This document shows, one piece after another, positions 7,485 through 15,307 of a stretch of 18,668 bases of DNA. The first letter of the stretch is position 1. The number at the start of each line of letters is the position of its first letter. Source of the DNA: Desulfurobacterium sp. (GTDB lineage: Bacteria > Aquificota > Aquificia > Desulfurobacteriales > Desulfurobacteriaceae); the NCBI GenBank assembly GCA_026988135.1, contig JALSLT010000040.1, positions 1 to 18,668 on the forward strand, written 5' to 3'. A program made the position numbers and the translations under genes. The notes under the pieces were generated by a model. The model saw only the letters and a program-made list of their open reading frames with translations. It searched no databases and had not been told where the DNA came from.

Positions 7485-8624
7485 TTAGTTTTTCTTTTTG
7501 TTAAATTCCCTGTTTATTATTTCTTCAGCTTTTTTTTTATATCTAATCGCTTCTTCATACTGTTGTTTGCCTTCCAAAACTTCGGCTATAGTAAAATAGA
7601 TGTCTGCCGCCTCCATATATCTTCCTTCTTTTTCAAGCACTATGGCATAAAGCTCCTGTGCTTTAATGTCTTCCGGGAATTTTGATAGATATGGGACAAC
7701 TATTTCTTTTGCAAGGGAGGTGTTCCCTTTTTTTATCTCTTCATCAAGGACCTGATACATTTCTTTTGCTTCTTGAGTATTTTCCTCTCTTTTGCCTAAA
7801 ATAAAGGAGATTATTGTTATCCCCACTATCAATATGCCTATAAGAGGTAGGAGCGGTAGTAGTTTTCCTTTGTTGTCGGTTTTTACGGTTGTTTTTTCCT
7901 GTATCTTTTCAGATGAAATTTTCTTTTTTGATGGCTTTACGGTTTTCTTTTTCGGTTTTTCTTCCGTTTTTATGGAAGTTTTATTCTCTTGTGTTGTTTG
8001 AGTGCTTATGATTTTAGTTTTGTTCGTAGGGGTTATTTCTGTTTCAAAGTGAAACTGTTTTATATCAGATAGCTTTTTCGATATATTTTCCTTTCCCTTT
8101 TTTTGAAATAGTCTGACGGAATAGGTGTTGTTTTCACTATATAGAAATGCTTCTCTTTTTATTGATTGAGGTAGTCCGGTGTAAAATTTCGTGGCTTCTG
8201 TTTTATTGCCGGTTTTGAAAATTGAAATTGAATAAGTCGCGTTGTCTTTTTCCTTGGTGTTTTTTAATTTTTCGGGCCTTTCTGTTTTTATCTGTTCATT
8301 ATCTATTTCAGGATAAAATATACTGGTTTCAAGTGTTTTTTCTGAAACTTTCGATAGGAACGCGTCTGGGAATGATTTTTTGATTCCGCTGTTAATAAGG
8401 TATTTTTTTGCTTCTTTGTACGTATCAAACAATCCTACTCTTACTTTGTAAAATCCGTTTATTTTATCTATTCTCGCGTCTTCATAGTTTCTTGCGTTTC
8501 TTAGGATTATTTCGGCATCTATTAGGTTTTTTCTTGCTGAAACTTGTATTGAATAGTAGGTTTGGGCAAAGACAGTTATTGGAAATATAAGAAGTATGAT
8601 TGTCCATTTGAGCAGTTTTGTCAT
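7485..8624 (-). CDS. SPOR-domain membrane protein with cytoplasmic-side TPR tail
   Basis: This 379-residue protein begins with a signal-like helix (1-20, ending VFAQTYYS). A SPOR-type fold follows (about 21-90: YYSIQVSARKN, GFYKVRVGLF, TYKEAKKYL), then a second weaker SPOR-like unit (about 128-190: YSISIFKTGN, NTYSVRLF). A Lys/Thr-rich linker (200-254) leads to a transmembrane helix (about 255-276) and two or three TPR-like helical pairs (about 290-376, YMEAADIYFTIAEVLEGKQQYEEA). SPOR domains bind peptidoglycan stripped of stem peptides at division sites; TPRs bind proteins. The predicted layout is SPOR outside, TPR inside. It overlaps cysE by four bases (ATGA) and precedes polA by 15, so it is in an operon with both. 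Role in division or envelope assembly is inference. Confidence 0.82.
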   Translation of the reverse strand: MTKLLKWTIILLIFPITVFAQTYYSIQVSARKNLIDAEIILRNARNYEDARIDKINGFYKVRVGLFDTYKEAKKYLINSGIKKSFPDAFLSKVSEKTLETSIFYPEIDNEQIKTERPEKLKNTKEKDNATYSISIFKTGNKTEATKFYTGLPQSIKREAFLYSENNTYSVRLFQKKGKENISKKLSDIKQFHFETEITPTNKTKIISTQTTQENKTSIKTEEKPKKKTVKPSKKKISSEKIQEKTTVKTDNKGKLLPLLPLIGILIVGITIISFILGKREENTQEAKEMYQVLDEEIKKGNTSLAKEIVVPYLSKFPEDIKAQELYAIVLEKEGRYMEAADIYFTIAEVLEGKQQYEEAIRYKKKAEEIINREFNKKKN

Positions 8625-9268
8625 CTTTTGTCCTCTTTTAAGGTTTCTATTTCAACTTCAAGAGAATGTATCATGTCAAGCATCTGTTTCAATGTTTCCA
8701 TAACGGGATCGGGAAGATGACCGTGTTCAAGGTCAACCCTTGTTGTTCTTATGCCGTCTCTTTTGACAATTCTTCCCGGGATTCCGACAACGGTAGAATT
8801 AGGAGGAACATCTCTTACAACAACCGAATTGGATCCTATTTTACAATTGTTTCCTATTTTTATAGGACCGAGAACCTTTGCTCCGGCTCCGATAACCACA
8901 TTATTTCCGATTGTGGGATGTCTTTTACCTTTGTGGGTACTTGTTCCTCCTAATGTTACCTGATGGTATATTGTAACATCATTTCCTATTTCGGTAGTTT
9001 CTCCTATTACGATACCCATTCCGTGGTCTATAAAAAATCTTCTTCCTATTGTTGCTCCCGGATGAATTTCTATTCCAGTTAACCATCGTGAAAAATGGGA
9101 AATCATTCTTGCTATAAATTTGAAATTTTTTTTCCATAAATAATGAGCAACTCTATGAAGCCAGATAGCGTGAAGTCCGGGATAACAAGTGATTACCTCT
9201 ATTATGTTTCTTGCTGCCGGATCTCTTTCAAAGACTATTGATATATCTTCCCTAAATTTTTCAATCAT
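8621..9268 (-). CDS. cysE: Serine O-acetyltransferase
   Basis: CysE acetylates L-serine with acetyl-CoA, giving O-acetylserine for cysteine synthesis in the cytoplasm. At 215 residues it is the short type, as in Bacillus, rather than the longer enteric type of about 273. The N-terminal helical part contains RDPAARNIIEVITCYPGLHA and HRVAHYLW. The left-handed beta-helix hexapeptide domain follows with IHPGATIGRRFFIDHG, GIVIGETTEIG, VTLGGTSTHKGKRHPTIG and VPPNSTVVGIPGRIV; the catalytic His is in DHG. The C-terminal 40 residues look helical, possibly coiled-coil. First gene of the cysE-SPOR/TPR-polA operon, with a TATAAT box upstream and an AGGAT ribosome site. Confidence 0.95.
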   Translation of the reverse strand: MIEKFREDISIVFERDPAARNIIEVITCYPGLHAIWLHRVAHYLWKKNFKFIARMISHFSRWLTGIEIHPGATIGRRFFIDHGMGIVIGETTEIGNDVTIYHQVTLGGTSTHKGKRHPTIGNNVVIGAGAKVLGPIKIGNNCKIGSNSVVVRDVPPNSTVVGIPGRIVKRDGIRTTRVDLEHGHLPDPVMETLKQMLDMIHSLEVEIETLKEDKR

Positions 9269-9306
9269 TCATAAATCCTGATTTCGGAAGTTTGTGAATA
9301 TGTAGA

Positions 9307-9312
9307 ATTATA
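9307..9312 (-). promoter_or_regulatory. Probable -10 box of the cysE operon
   Basis: On the minus strand this reads TATAAT, a perfect -10 hexamer, about 38 bases before the cysE ATG. The expected -35 position, 17 bases upstream, holds TTTTAC, a poor match that overlaps the T-tract of the cytochrome terminator. Confidence 0.45.
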
Positions 9313-9330
9313 TATCAGAATCGATTAGAG

Positions 9331-9365
9331 TAAAAAGAAAAAGGGGAACTATTTCGTTCCCCTTT
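9331..9365 (-). terminator. Rho-independent terminator of the cytochrome gene
   Basis: AAAGGGGAAC (9340-9349) and GTTCCCCTTT (9356-9365) are a perfect ten-base stem with a six-base loop. Read on the minus strand, the stem runs into TTTTTCTTTTTA. It lies 17 bases past the cytochrome stop and insulates that gene from cysE. Confidence 0.92.
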
Positions 9366-9381
9366 GATTGTTGTATTTCGA

Positions 9382-10455
9382 TTATTTTGTAATTTTTTCC
9401 AGATTGATGTAATTGAGCTTTCCACCTTTTGCTCTAAACTCTTTGAGTTTCTGAAGAGCTGCTTTCTCTTGAGCAAATTCTGCTTTGAGAACGTCGTCCG
9501 GTTTAGGATTGCTTTTAACTGCCGGATCGTGAGGCGTGATGTGACATGTGCTACAGTTCGGATATTTCTCTGCGATAGCCTTTCCGTGTGGATATTCTCC
9601 GTGACAGTCCTGACATCTTGGAATAAATCCGTGTTTGTTGTGGTGGCACGCCACACATGCAACTTTGCTGTGTTTTGTCGGAGATGTTTCGAGGTTTTTG
9701 GTAACAAGTGTGTGACAAGCGGCACATTGAGAATTCGGTGTGTTTTTGCTGTAGGTAATGTTAAGTGGATCGTGTGGGTTGTGGTGACATGCAAAGCAGT
9801 CGTTGTTTGTCTGTTCCGGTGTGTGTGGAAGGTGACATTCAAGACATTGTGGAACATACCCGTGTTCTGAGTGGTGACATGCTGCACAACCGATTTCTGT
9901 GTGTTTTGTAACTTTTTGCTGCATAAGGTCATAGATAGGTCCGTGACATACCTGGCAGTTTTTAGCAACGTAATTTTCAGGTTGTCCTGTGCCAGGATAT
10001 TTTTTGCCGCCAACAAAGCCTGTAAATGGCGTTGTAACAGGCATCGGCTTTTTGATTGCGTGGGGGTCAGTGTGACATTTTGCACAATCAGGAATTTCCG
10101 GTCCATGGTACAGACCGTGGCAGGTTGCGCATTTTGGCATCATTTCTTGCCAACCTTCCACTCCCATCTTAGGGTTCCAAGAGTGGAACTCTTTGTGACA
10201 GAGAGTACAGTTAAACTTGTGTTTTCCACCCTCTTTCTGCATTGCTTTATAGATACTATAGTGACAGGCACCACAATCGGCTGGCTTTAACGGTTGAACC
10301 GGATTAGTAAATAAAGCCTTTTCTTCCGGACCTACTTGCGGAAGATTCCCCCCTGCTGTAAGGGAAGGTGGGCAGTTTGTAAGGGTTACACCGTAAGCCG
10401 TTGTAGCACCCATCAGCATAGAACAGAGGATGAGTGCCTTTAATTTCCCTCTCAT
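9382..10455 (-). CDS. Periplasmic 12-heme c-type cytochrome (three tetraheme modules)
   Basis: The 357 residues start with a signal peptide (MRGKLKALILCSMLMGATTA, cut near 20-22). Twelve CxxCH heme c sites follow, with first Cys at 61, 83, 109, 124, 167, 190, 204, 220, 244, 267, 281 and 301. No membrane helix follows, so a soluble periplasmic electron carrier or reductase subunit is expected. Hemes 1-4, 5-8 and 9-12 form three similar modules, each ending CxxCH-x2-PH; modules 2 and 3 are the most alike. Many extra His (HH, KH, PH) can act as distal ligands. The C-terminal 45 residues are charged and helical. I chose ATG 10455 over the longer frame because it has an AGGAGG site and a signal peptide. 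It is monocistronic, with its own promoter and terminator. Electron partners are unknown. Confidence 0.93.
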   Translation of the reverse strand: MRGKLKALILCSMLMGATTAYGVTLTNCPPSLTAGGNLPQVGPEEKALFTNPVQPLKPADCGACHYSIYKAMQKEGGKHKFNCTLCHKEFHSWNPKMGVEGWQEMMPKCATCHGLYHGPEIPDCAKCHTDPHAIKKPMPVTTPFTGFVGGKKYPGTGQPENYVAKNCQVCHGPIYDLMQQKVTKHTEIGCAACHHSEHGYVPQCLECHLPHTPEQTNNDCFACHHNPHDPLNITYSKNTPNSQCAACHTLVTKNLETSPTKHSKVACVACHHNKHGFIPRCQDCHGEYPHGKAIAEKYPNCSTCHITPHDPAVKSNPKPDDVLKAEFAQEKAALQKLKEFRAKGGKLNYINLEKITK

Positions 10456-10465
10456 TATTAACGAT

Positions 10466-10471
10466 CCTCCT
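10466..10471 (-). promoter_or_regulatory. Ribosome binding site that fixes the cytochrome start
   Basis: AGGAGG on the minus strand lies ten bases before ATG 10455. The frame stays open upstream to an ATG at 10578, but that extension has no such site, covers the promoter and would bury the signal peptide. Confidence 0.88.
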
Positions 10472-10498
10472 GCTTTGGGATTTTCAACTTTACAACTA

Positions 10499-10527
10499 AT
10501 AATAACAGAGACACTATTTAGTGTCAA
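10499..10527 (-). promoter_or_regulatory. Sigma-70-like promoter of the cytochrome gene
   Basis: On the minus strand TTGACA (10522-10527) and TATTAT (10499-10504) are separated by exactly 17 bases; the -35 is perfect and the -10 matches at five of six. It gives a leader of about 37 bases. There is no -24/-12 element here, so the adjacent sigma-54-type regulator is not an obvious activator. Confidence 0.85.
10510..10525. promoter_or_regulatory. Palindromic operator candidate over the cytochrome -35 box
   Basis: GACACTATTTAGTGTC is a perfect inverted repeat with seven-base arms (GACACTA/TAGTGTC) and a two-base centre. It overlaps four bases of the -35 hexamer and much of the spacer, where a bound dimeric repressor would block polymerase. 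The binding protein is unknown; no repressor gene is adjacent. Confidence 0.6.
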
Positions 10528-10567
10528 CAAAAATAACAGATTAGCGGAGTTTAAATTTATACTTGTA

Positions 10568-11896
10568 CTATTTATCAAGTTTATATTTTGATAAACGGTA
10601 CCTTAACTCTCTAAAAGTTAATCCTAAAAGTTCGGCAGCCTCTGTTTTTTTTCCTTCTGTTTTTTTAAGTGCTTCTTTTAGATAAAATTTTTCAGTTTCT
10701 TCTAGAATTTTTTTAAGGTTAATTCCTTCTTTTGTTAATGGTTTTATCATGTCGGATTGCTTTTCCTTCTTTATTCCTAATGATAATGGTTTTCCATCCG
10801 AAAGAATTATGGCCTTTTCAACAATATTTCGTAGTTCTCTGATATTTCCTTTTAATGGGAGAGAATAGAGATATTCCATAAAATCAGGTTCCAATTTTTC
10901 TATTTTTTTCCCATATTTTTTTGATAAATTTTTAACAAAATAATTAACAAGCAGGGGAATATCTTCTTTCCTTTCTCGTAAGGGCGGGATTTCTATTGTT
11001 ATTGTAGCTAGTCGATAATACAAATCTTCTCTGAATGTTCCATCTTCTATAAGTTTTTCAAGACTTTTGTTAGTTGCCGCCACAATTCTGATATCAACTT
11101 CTTTCTCTTCCGTATCTCCTATTGGCCGTATTTTTCTATCTTCAATAAATCTTAATATTTTTGCTTGAAGAGCAATAGGCATATCACCTATTTCGTCTAG
11201 AAACAGGGTTCCTCCGTTTGCTTTTTCTATAAGCCCCTCTTTGTTAGATGTAGCTCCGGTGAAAGCTCCCTTTTTGTATCCGAAAAGTTCGCTTTCAAGT
11301 AGTTCCGCTGGTAGGGATGCACAGTTTATTGCTACAAAAGGGTTTTTTCTTCGGTGACTCATTTTGTGAATAGTTCTGGCTGCCACTTCTTTTCCGGTAC
11401 CACTTTCTCCCAAAATAAGAACATTTGTGTCAAATGGAGCTATTTTTTTTATAAATTCCTTTATGCTCTTTATTTTAGCGGATTCACCTATAAAGTCTTT
11501 ATAAGTTAATTCATATTCCTCTAATTTTTTTTCAAGCTCTATTTTTTTCTTTACATTTCTAAGTATGAGTCTAAGTTCTGATATGTCAAAAGGTTTGGTT
11601 ACATAATCGAATGCCCCGAGACGGAGCGCTTCTTTTGCTGTTTCCGAGGAGCCAAAAGCGGTAATTATTATTGCTTCGCTTTTTTCCCCGGTTTCTCTTA
11701 ACCTTCTTAAAATTTCCATTCCGTGTCCGTCGGGTAATCTCAAATCAAGAATAAGCAGGTCAAAAGATTCTTTCGTGATTTTATTCGCTGCTTCTTTGAA
11801 ACTTTCGGCTTCTTCAGTTTCAAAACCTGCCTCGTTTAGGATAATAGAGGTTATTTCCCTGATACTTTTTTCATCATCTACAATTAATGCTTTCAT
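10568..11896 (-). CDS. NtrC-family sigma-54-dependent response regulator, PilR-like
   Basis: The 442 residues have three parts. The receiver domain (1-115) has D7, D8, phospho-acceptor D51 and K101. The AAA+ activator domain (about 135-370) has Walker A GESGTGKE (163-170), the sigma-54 contact loop GAFTGA (210-215), Walker B LFLDE (231-235) and an arginine-rich sensor stretch (REDLYYRLA). A Fis-type DNA-binding helix-turn-helix lies at about 400-440. The ending KKTEAAELLGLTFRELRYRL is the style seen in PilR, which activates type IV pilin genes; that assignment is by resemblance. It is the last gene of the long minus-strand run and overlaps the histidine kinase by four bases. Target promoters are not seen in the window. 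Confidence 0.93.
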   Translation of the reverse strand: MKALIVDDEKSIREITSIILNEAGFETEEAESFKEAANKITKESFDLLILDLRLPDGHGMEILRRLRETGEKSEAIIITAFGSSETAKEALRLGAFDYVTKPFDISELRLILRNVKKKIELEKKLEEYELTYKDFIGESAKIKSIKEFIKKIAPFDTNVLILGESGTGKEVAARTIHKMSHRRKNPFVAINCASLPAELLESELFGYKKGAFTGATSNKEGLIEKANGGTLFLDEIGDMPIALQAKILRFIEDRKIRPIGDTEEKEVDIRIVAATNKSLEKLIEDGTFREDLYYRLATITIEIPPLRERKEDIPLLVNYFVKNLSKKYGKKIEKLEPDFMEYLYSLPLKGNIRELRNIVEKAIILSDGKPLSLGIKKEKQSDMIKPLTKEGINLKKILEETEKFYLKEALKKTEGKKTEAAELLGLTFRELRYRLSKYKLDK

Positions 11897-13098
11897 CTTT
11901 TAATCTCTTGATTCTTTGGAATTTTAAAAATAAAAATCGCTCCGCCTTCGGAGTTGTTAATTGCCGATAAATTTCCTCCGAGTTCTATCGCCACACGTTT
12001 TGCTATTGTTAATCCAAGTCCGCTTCCCGATTTTTTTGCTGTATAAAAAGGTTCGAATATTTTTTCCGTATTGCTTTCTTTAATACCCGGCCCGTCATCT
12101 TTAATAACGATACTAACAGTGTTATCATTTTCACTTATCTTTATCGTTACTGCTTTCTGTGCCCATTCGAAGCTGTTTTTGATGATGTTTGATATCGCTG
12201 AAAAAAAGGATTTGTAAGGTACGACTAATCTTATGTCATTTTTGGTATCTATTTCCAGTTTTACCTTTTTGTTCGGATGGATTACTTTTATTGTGTCGAT
12301 TATGGAGAGAATCATCTCTATAACTGATATTTCCGATTTTTGCATATCAAGAGGGCGTGAAAGCATTAGAAAGTCATTGATGATGTTTGCCAATCTTCCG
12401 GTTTCTTTTTTTAAGAGATTCAGAAGTTTTTCGTTAGGTTTTTTTTGCTCCGAGAGTAGCTCTACGGCTGCTTTTATGGAAGCCAGTGGATTTTTTAATT
12501 CGTGTGCAAGGTCTGCACTTATGTGGTACAGGCGTTTGAAAACATCACTTTTTTTCTTTTCTTCTTCAAGTTTTAATATGTAATTACTCTGTTTCTTTAG
12601 TTTTATTTCGAAAGCTTTTCCTGCAAAGTAGATAGAGAAAAAAGCTACACCGTTTAAAAACAGTTTTAGAGCTATTTCTTGAAATGAATAGTTTCCGGTT
12701 AAGTTCAGGTTTGCTCCGTAAATTATTAAAGAGCCAAGGGGGAATAGAATAGTATAGGTTCTATCTATAAAAAGAGTGGAGAAAAAAATGGGAAAAAGGT
12801 AGAGTATGGAAACGTAATCCCAGTAAAAAATATCACTTTTTATAAGGGCGGAAATGAATATAATATCAAGAATAAAATCGAAAGGGTTTTCTTTCTGATA
12901 AAAAAGAGAGAGTATTGCTACAGCTGTGTATATGAAAAGTGTGAGAATGGAAAATGAGTTATGGAAAGTGATATCTTTTTGCATATATGATATTGATATG
13001 AAAATTAGAAGAAGAGAAAGGGCGAAAACCGCCCTGGAAACTTTATAGTATAGAAAAAAGTTTCTTAGAAAGCTCTTATTGTTCCAGTTTTCTTTCAA
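11893..13098 (-). CDS. Membrane histidine kinase, PilS/NtrB-like
   Basis: The 401 residues start with about six hydrophobic helices (roughly 22-161) with only short loops, so the sensor probably works within the membrane or at its surface. No PAS or HAMP domain is apparent. A short coiled coil leads to the dimerisation box DLAHELKNPLAS with H199. The ATPase domain has an N-box (NIIKNSFEWA), G1 (DDGPGI) and G2 (GSGLGL). It is the partner of the overlapping response regulator. The start is taken as TTG 13098, overlapping the purL tail by 23 bases; the next Met is after the first helix. The layout resembles PilS. The signal sensed is unknown. Confidence 0.88.
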   Translation of the reverse strand: MKENWNNKSFLRNFFLYYKVSRAVFALSLLLIFISISYMQKDITFHNSFSILTLFIYTAVAILSLFYQKENPFDFILDIIFISALIKSDIFYWDYVSILYLFPIFFSTLFIDRTYTILFPLGSLIIYGANLNLTGNYSFQEIALKLFLNGVAFFSIYFAGKAFEIKLKKQSNYILKLEEEKKKSDVFKRLYHISADLAHELKNPLASIKAAVELLSEQKKPNEKLLNLLKKETGRLANIINDFLMLSRPLDMQKSEISVIEMILSIIDTIKVIHPNKKVKLEIDTKNDIRLVVPYKSFFSAISNIIKNSFEWAQKAVTIKISENDNTVSIVIKDDGPGIKESNTEKIFEPFYTAKKSGSGLGLTIAKRVAIELGGNLSAINNSEGGAIFIFKIPKNQEIKR

Positions 13099-15295
13099 GG
13101 TTGCTCTCGTATATGTTTTTTGCTTCTTCTATGGAAATTTTCACTACGGTTTTTTCTTTATGTAATATTGTACCTTCTTTACCGGTTACTTTTCCTATGA
13201 TTTTTGCAGGTATCGTTTTTATTTTAAAAAACTCAAGAGTTTCATTCTCTTTTTCTGGAGATACAGAAATAATAATTCTACTTTGCTCTTCTCCGAAGAG
13301 CAAAAAGTCTGTTCTTATCTCATCATCCAACCGTACTTTGAATCCGAGGTTATTGTCAAATGCCGATTCAAATAGAGTAACTGCTAATCCCCCTTCGGAA
13401 ATATCGTGGGCACTGTTTATGAGGTTTTTACTTATCGCTTCGATAATAGATTTTTGAAGTATTCTTTCGAAAGCAAGATCTATTGTCTGTCCTGTTCCCT
13501 TAAACTCACCCTGTATAAGTTTTTGATATTCGGTTCCCGATATGTTACCACTGTTTTCTCCAAGAAGAATTATTATATCTTCTTTATTTTTGAAATCTTT
13601 TGTTGTTTTATTTTCAATTTTATCCAGGACTCCTACACAAACTACTGTAGGAGTGGGGAATATAGCTCTTTTCCCATTTTTATTGGCAGTTTCATTATAG
13701 AAGCTAACGTTTCCACTTACTACAGGGGTATCAAGAACTCTGCACGCATCGGCCATTCCGTCGGTACATTTTACGAATTGCCACATTATCTCCGGATCTT
13801 CTGGGCTTGCAAAGTTTAAACAATCTGTTATCGCTTTTGGTGTTGCACCGCTACAAGCTACGTTTCTGGCGGCTTCTGCAACGGTTATTTTTCCTCCCTC
13901 ATAGGGATTTAGGTAACAATATCGAGAATTACAGTCTGAACTTATTGCAATACCTTTTTCCGTCCCTTTTACCCTAAGAACTGCAGCATCTGAGCCGGGA
14001 TAAACAGCGGTGTTTATCTGAACCATATGATCGTACTGTTCATAGATCCACTGTTTTTTACTTATAGTTGGAGAAGATAGGAGTTTTAGGGTTATTTCAT
14101 TAAGGTTTTTCGGTTCGGTTATATTATTTTGAATGTAATTTCTGTTTTCTATTATGTATTTAGGGGTTTTGAAAGGTCTGTAATATACAGGTGCTTCATC
14201 TGTAAGTATATTTATCGGTATTTTTGCAACTTCTTCATTATGCCAGAAGAGTTTAATAGCGGCTTCCTCTATTATTTCTCCTATTATACACGCGTCAAGT
14301 CCCCATTTTTCGAACACATCAATTATTTTGCTTTCTTTCCCTTTCTCGCAAACAACAACCATTCTTTCTTGGGATTCTGATAGCATTATTTCATAAGGAG
14401 TCATTCCTTTTTCTCTTACAGGAACTTTATCGAGTTCCAATTTTATTCCTACGTTACCTCTGGATGCCATTTCAACAGATGAGGATGTTAATCCGGCAGC
14501 TCCCATATCTTGAATAGCTATAATTCCCTCGGTTTTCATGGCTTCAAGGCAGGCTTCTATGAGCAGTTTTTCAACAAACGGATCTCCTACCTGGACATTT
14601 ACTTTTTTTCCCACTTCTTCTTCCGATGAAAATTCTTCGGAGGCCATAGTGGCTCCGTGAATACCGTCTCTTCCTGTTTTTGAGCCTACGTATATTACGG
14701 GATTTCCAACTCCGGCGGCTTTCGCGTAAAAGATTTTTTCCTTTTTTACAATACCTAATGCAAAAGCATTAACGAGCGGGTTTGTTTGATAGCATTGGTC
14801 AAAATAGATTTCCCCTCCTACAGTAGGTACGCCGACGCAATTTCCGTAATGGCTTATACCGGCAACAACACCTTTCATAACATATTTCATCTTAGGATTG
14901 TCAATCTCGCCAAATCGTAGTGAATCCATACATGCGATAGGTCTAGCACCCATGGTGAAGACATCTCTTAATATCCCGCCGACACCTGTGGAGGCTCCGT
15001 TAAATGGTTCTATAAAAGAAGGATGATTGTGTGATTCGATTTTGAAAGCGGCACATATTTCTTTTTCTTCATCTACCATTATTATGCCTGCGTTTTCTCC
15101 CGGTCCTTGAACTACCCAAGGGGCTTTTGTGGGAAATTTGGATAGATGGGGCCTTGATGATTTATATGAGCAGTGTTCGGACCACATTGCTGAAAATATG
15201 CCGAGTTCAATAAGGTTGGGTTTTCTTCCGAGAAGATTAACTATTTTTTTATATTCCTCAAGTGTTACATGGCTTTCTATAATTTCTCTATCCAT
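13076..15295 (-). CDS. purL: Phosphoribosylformylglycinamidine synthase subunit PurL
   Basis: PurL makes FGAM from FGAR, ATP and ammonia, step four of purine synthesis. At 739 residues it is the small PurL type that works with separate PurS and PurQ (neither is in the window). Signatures are MWSEHCSYKSSR near residue 35, the substrate loop ESHNHPSFIEPFNGASTGVG, GGILRDVFTMGARPIA, PTVGGEIYFD, IQDMGAAGLTSSS, and the second AIRS-like half with SSDCNSRYCYLNPYEGG and SAHDISEGGLAV. ATG 15295 follows an AAGGAG site and lies 12 bases after the yggS stop. Its link to a two-component pair downstream is probably transcriptional only. Confidence 0.96.
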   Translation of the reverse strand: MDREIIESHVTLEEYKKIVNLLGRKPNLIELGIFSAMWSEHCSYKSSRPHLSKFPTKAPWVVQGPGENAGIIMVDEEKEICAAFKIESHNHPSFIEPFNGASTGVGGILRDVFTMGARPIACMDSLRFGEIDNPKMKYVMKGVVAGISHYGNCVGVPTVGGEIYFDQCYQTNPLVNAFALGIVKKEKIFYAKAAGVGNPVIYVGSKTGRDGIHGATMASEEFSSEEEVGKKVNVQVGDPFVEKLLIEACLEAMKTEGIIAIQDMGAAGLTSSSVEMASRGNVGIKLELDKVPVREKGMTPYEIMLSESQERMVVVCEKGKESKIIDVFEKWGLDACIIGEIIEEAAIKLFWHNEEVAKIPINILTDEAPVYYRPFKTPKYIIENRNYIQNNITEPKNLNEITLKLLSSPTISKKQWIYEQYDHMVQINTAVYPGSDAAVLRVKGTEKGIAISSDCNSRYCYLNPYEGGKITVAEAARNVACSGATPKAITDCLNFASPEDPEIMWQFVKCTDGMADACRVLDTPVVSGNVSFYNETANKNGKRAIFPTPTVVCVGVLDKIENKTTKDFKNKEDIIILLGENSGNISGTEYQKLIQGEFKGTGQTIDLAFERILQKSIIEAISKNLINSAHDISEGGLAVTLFESAFDNNLGFKVRLDDEIRTDFLLFGEEQSRIIISVSPEKENETLEFFKIKTIPAKIIGKVTGKEGTILHKEKTVVKISIEEAKNIYESNLERKLEQ

Positions 15296-15307
15296 TTATA
15301 GCTCTCC

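Noticed and set aside
9315..10106. 263-codon open frame on the minus strand overlapping the cytochrome
   Set aside because: Out-of-frame shadow of the repeated CxxCH codons, rich in Thr/His/Asn with no motif; the other frame has signal peptide, hemes and ribosome site.
9364..10290. Plus-strand open frames (9364-9870 and 9871-10290) opposite the cytochrome
   Set aside because: Cys/Val/Phe-rich antisense shadows without start signals or recognisable domains.
10456..10578. N-terminal extension of the cytochrome to ATG 10578
   Set aside because: It would place coding sequence over the TTGACA/TATTAT promoter and hide the signal peptide; ATG 10455 has an AGGAGG site.
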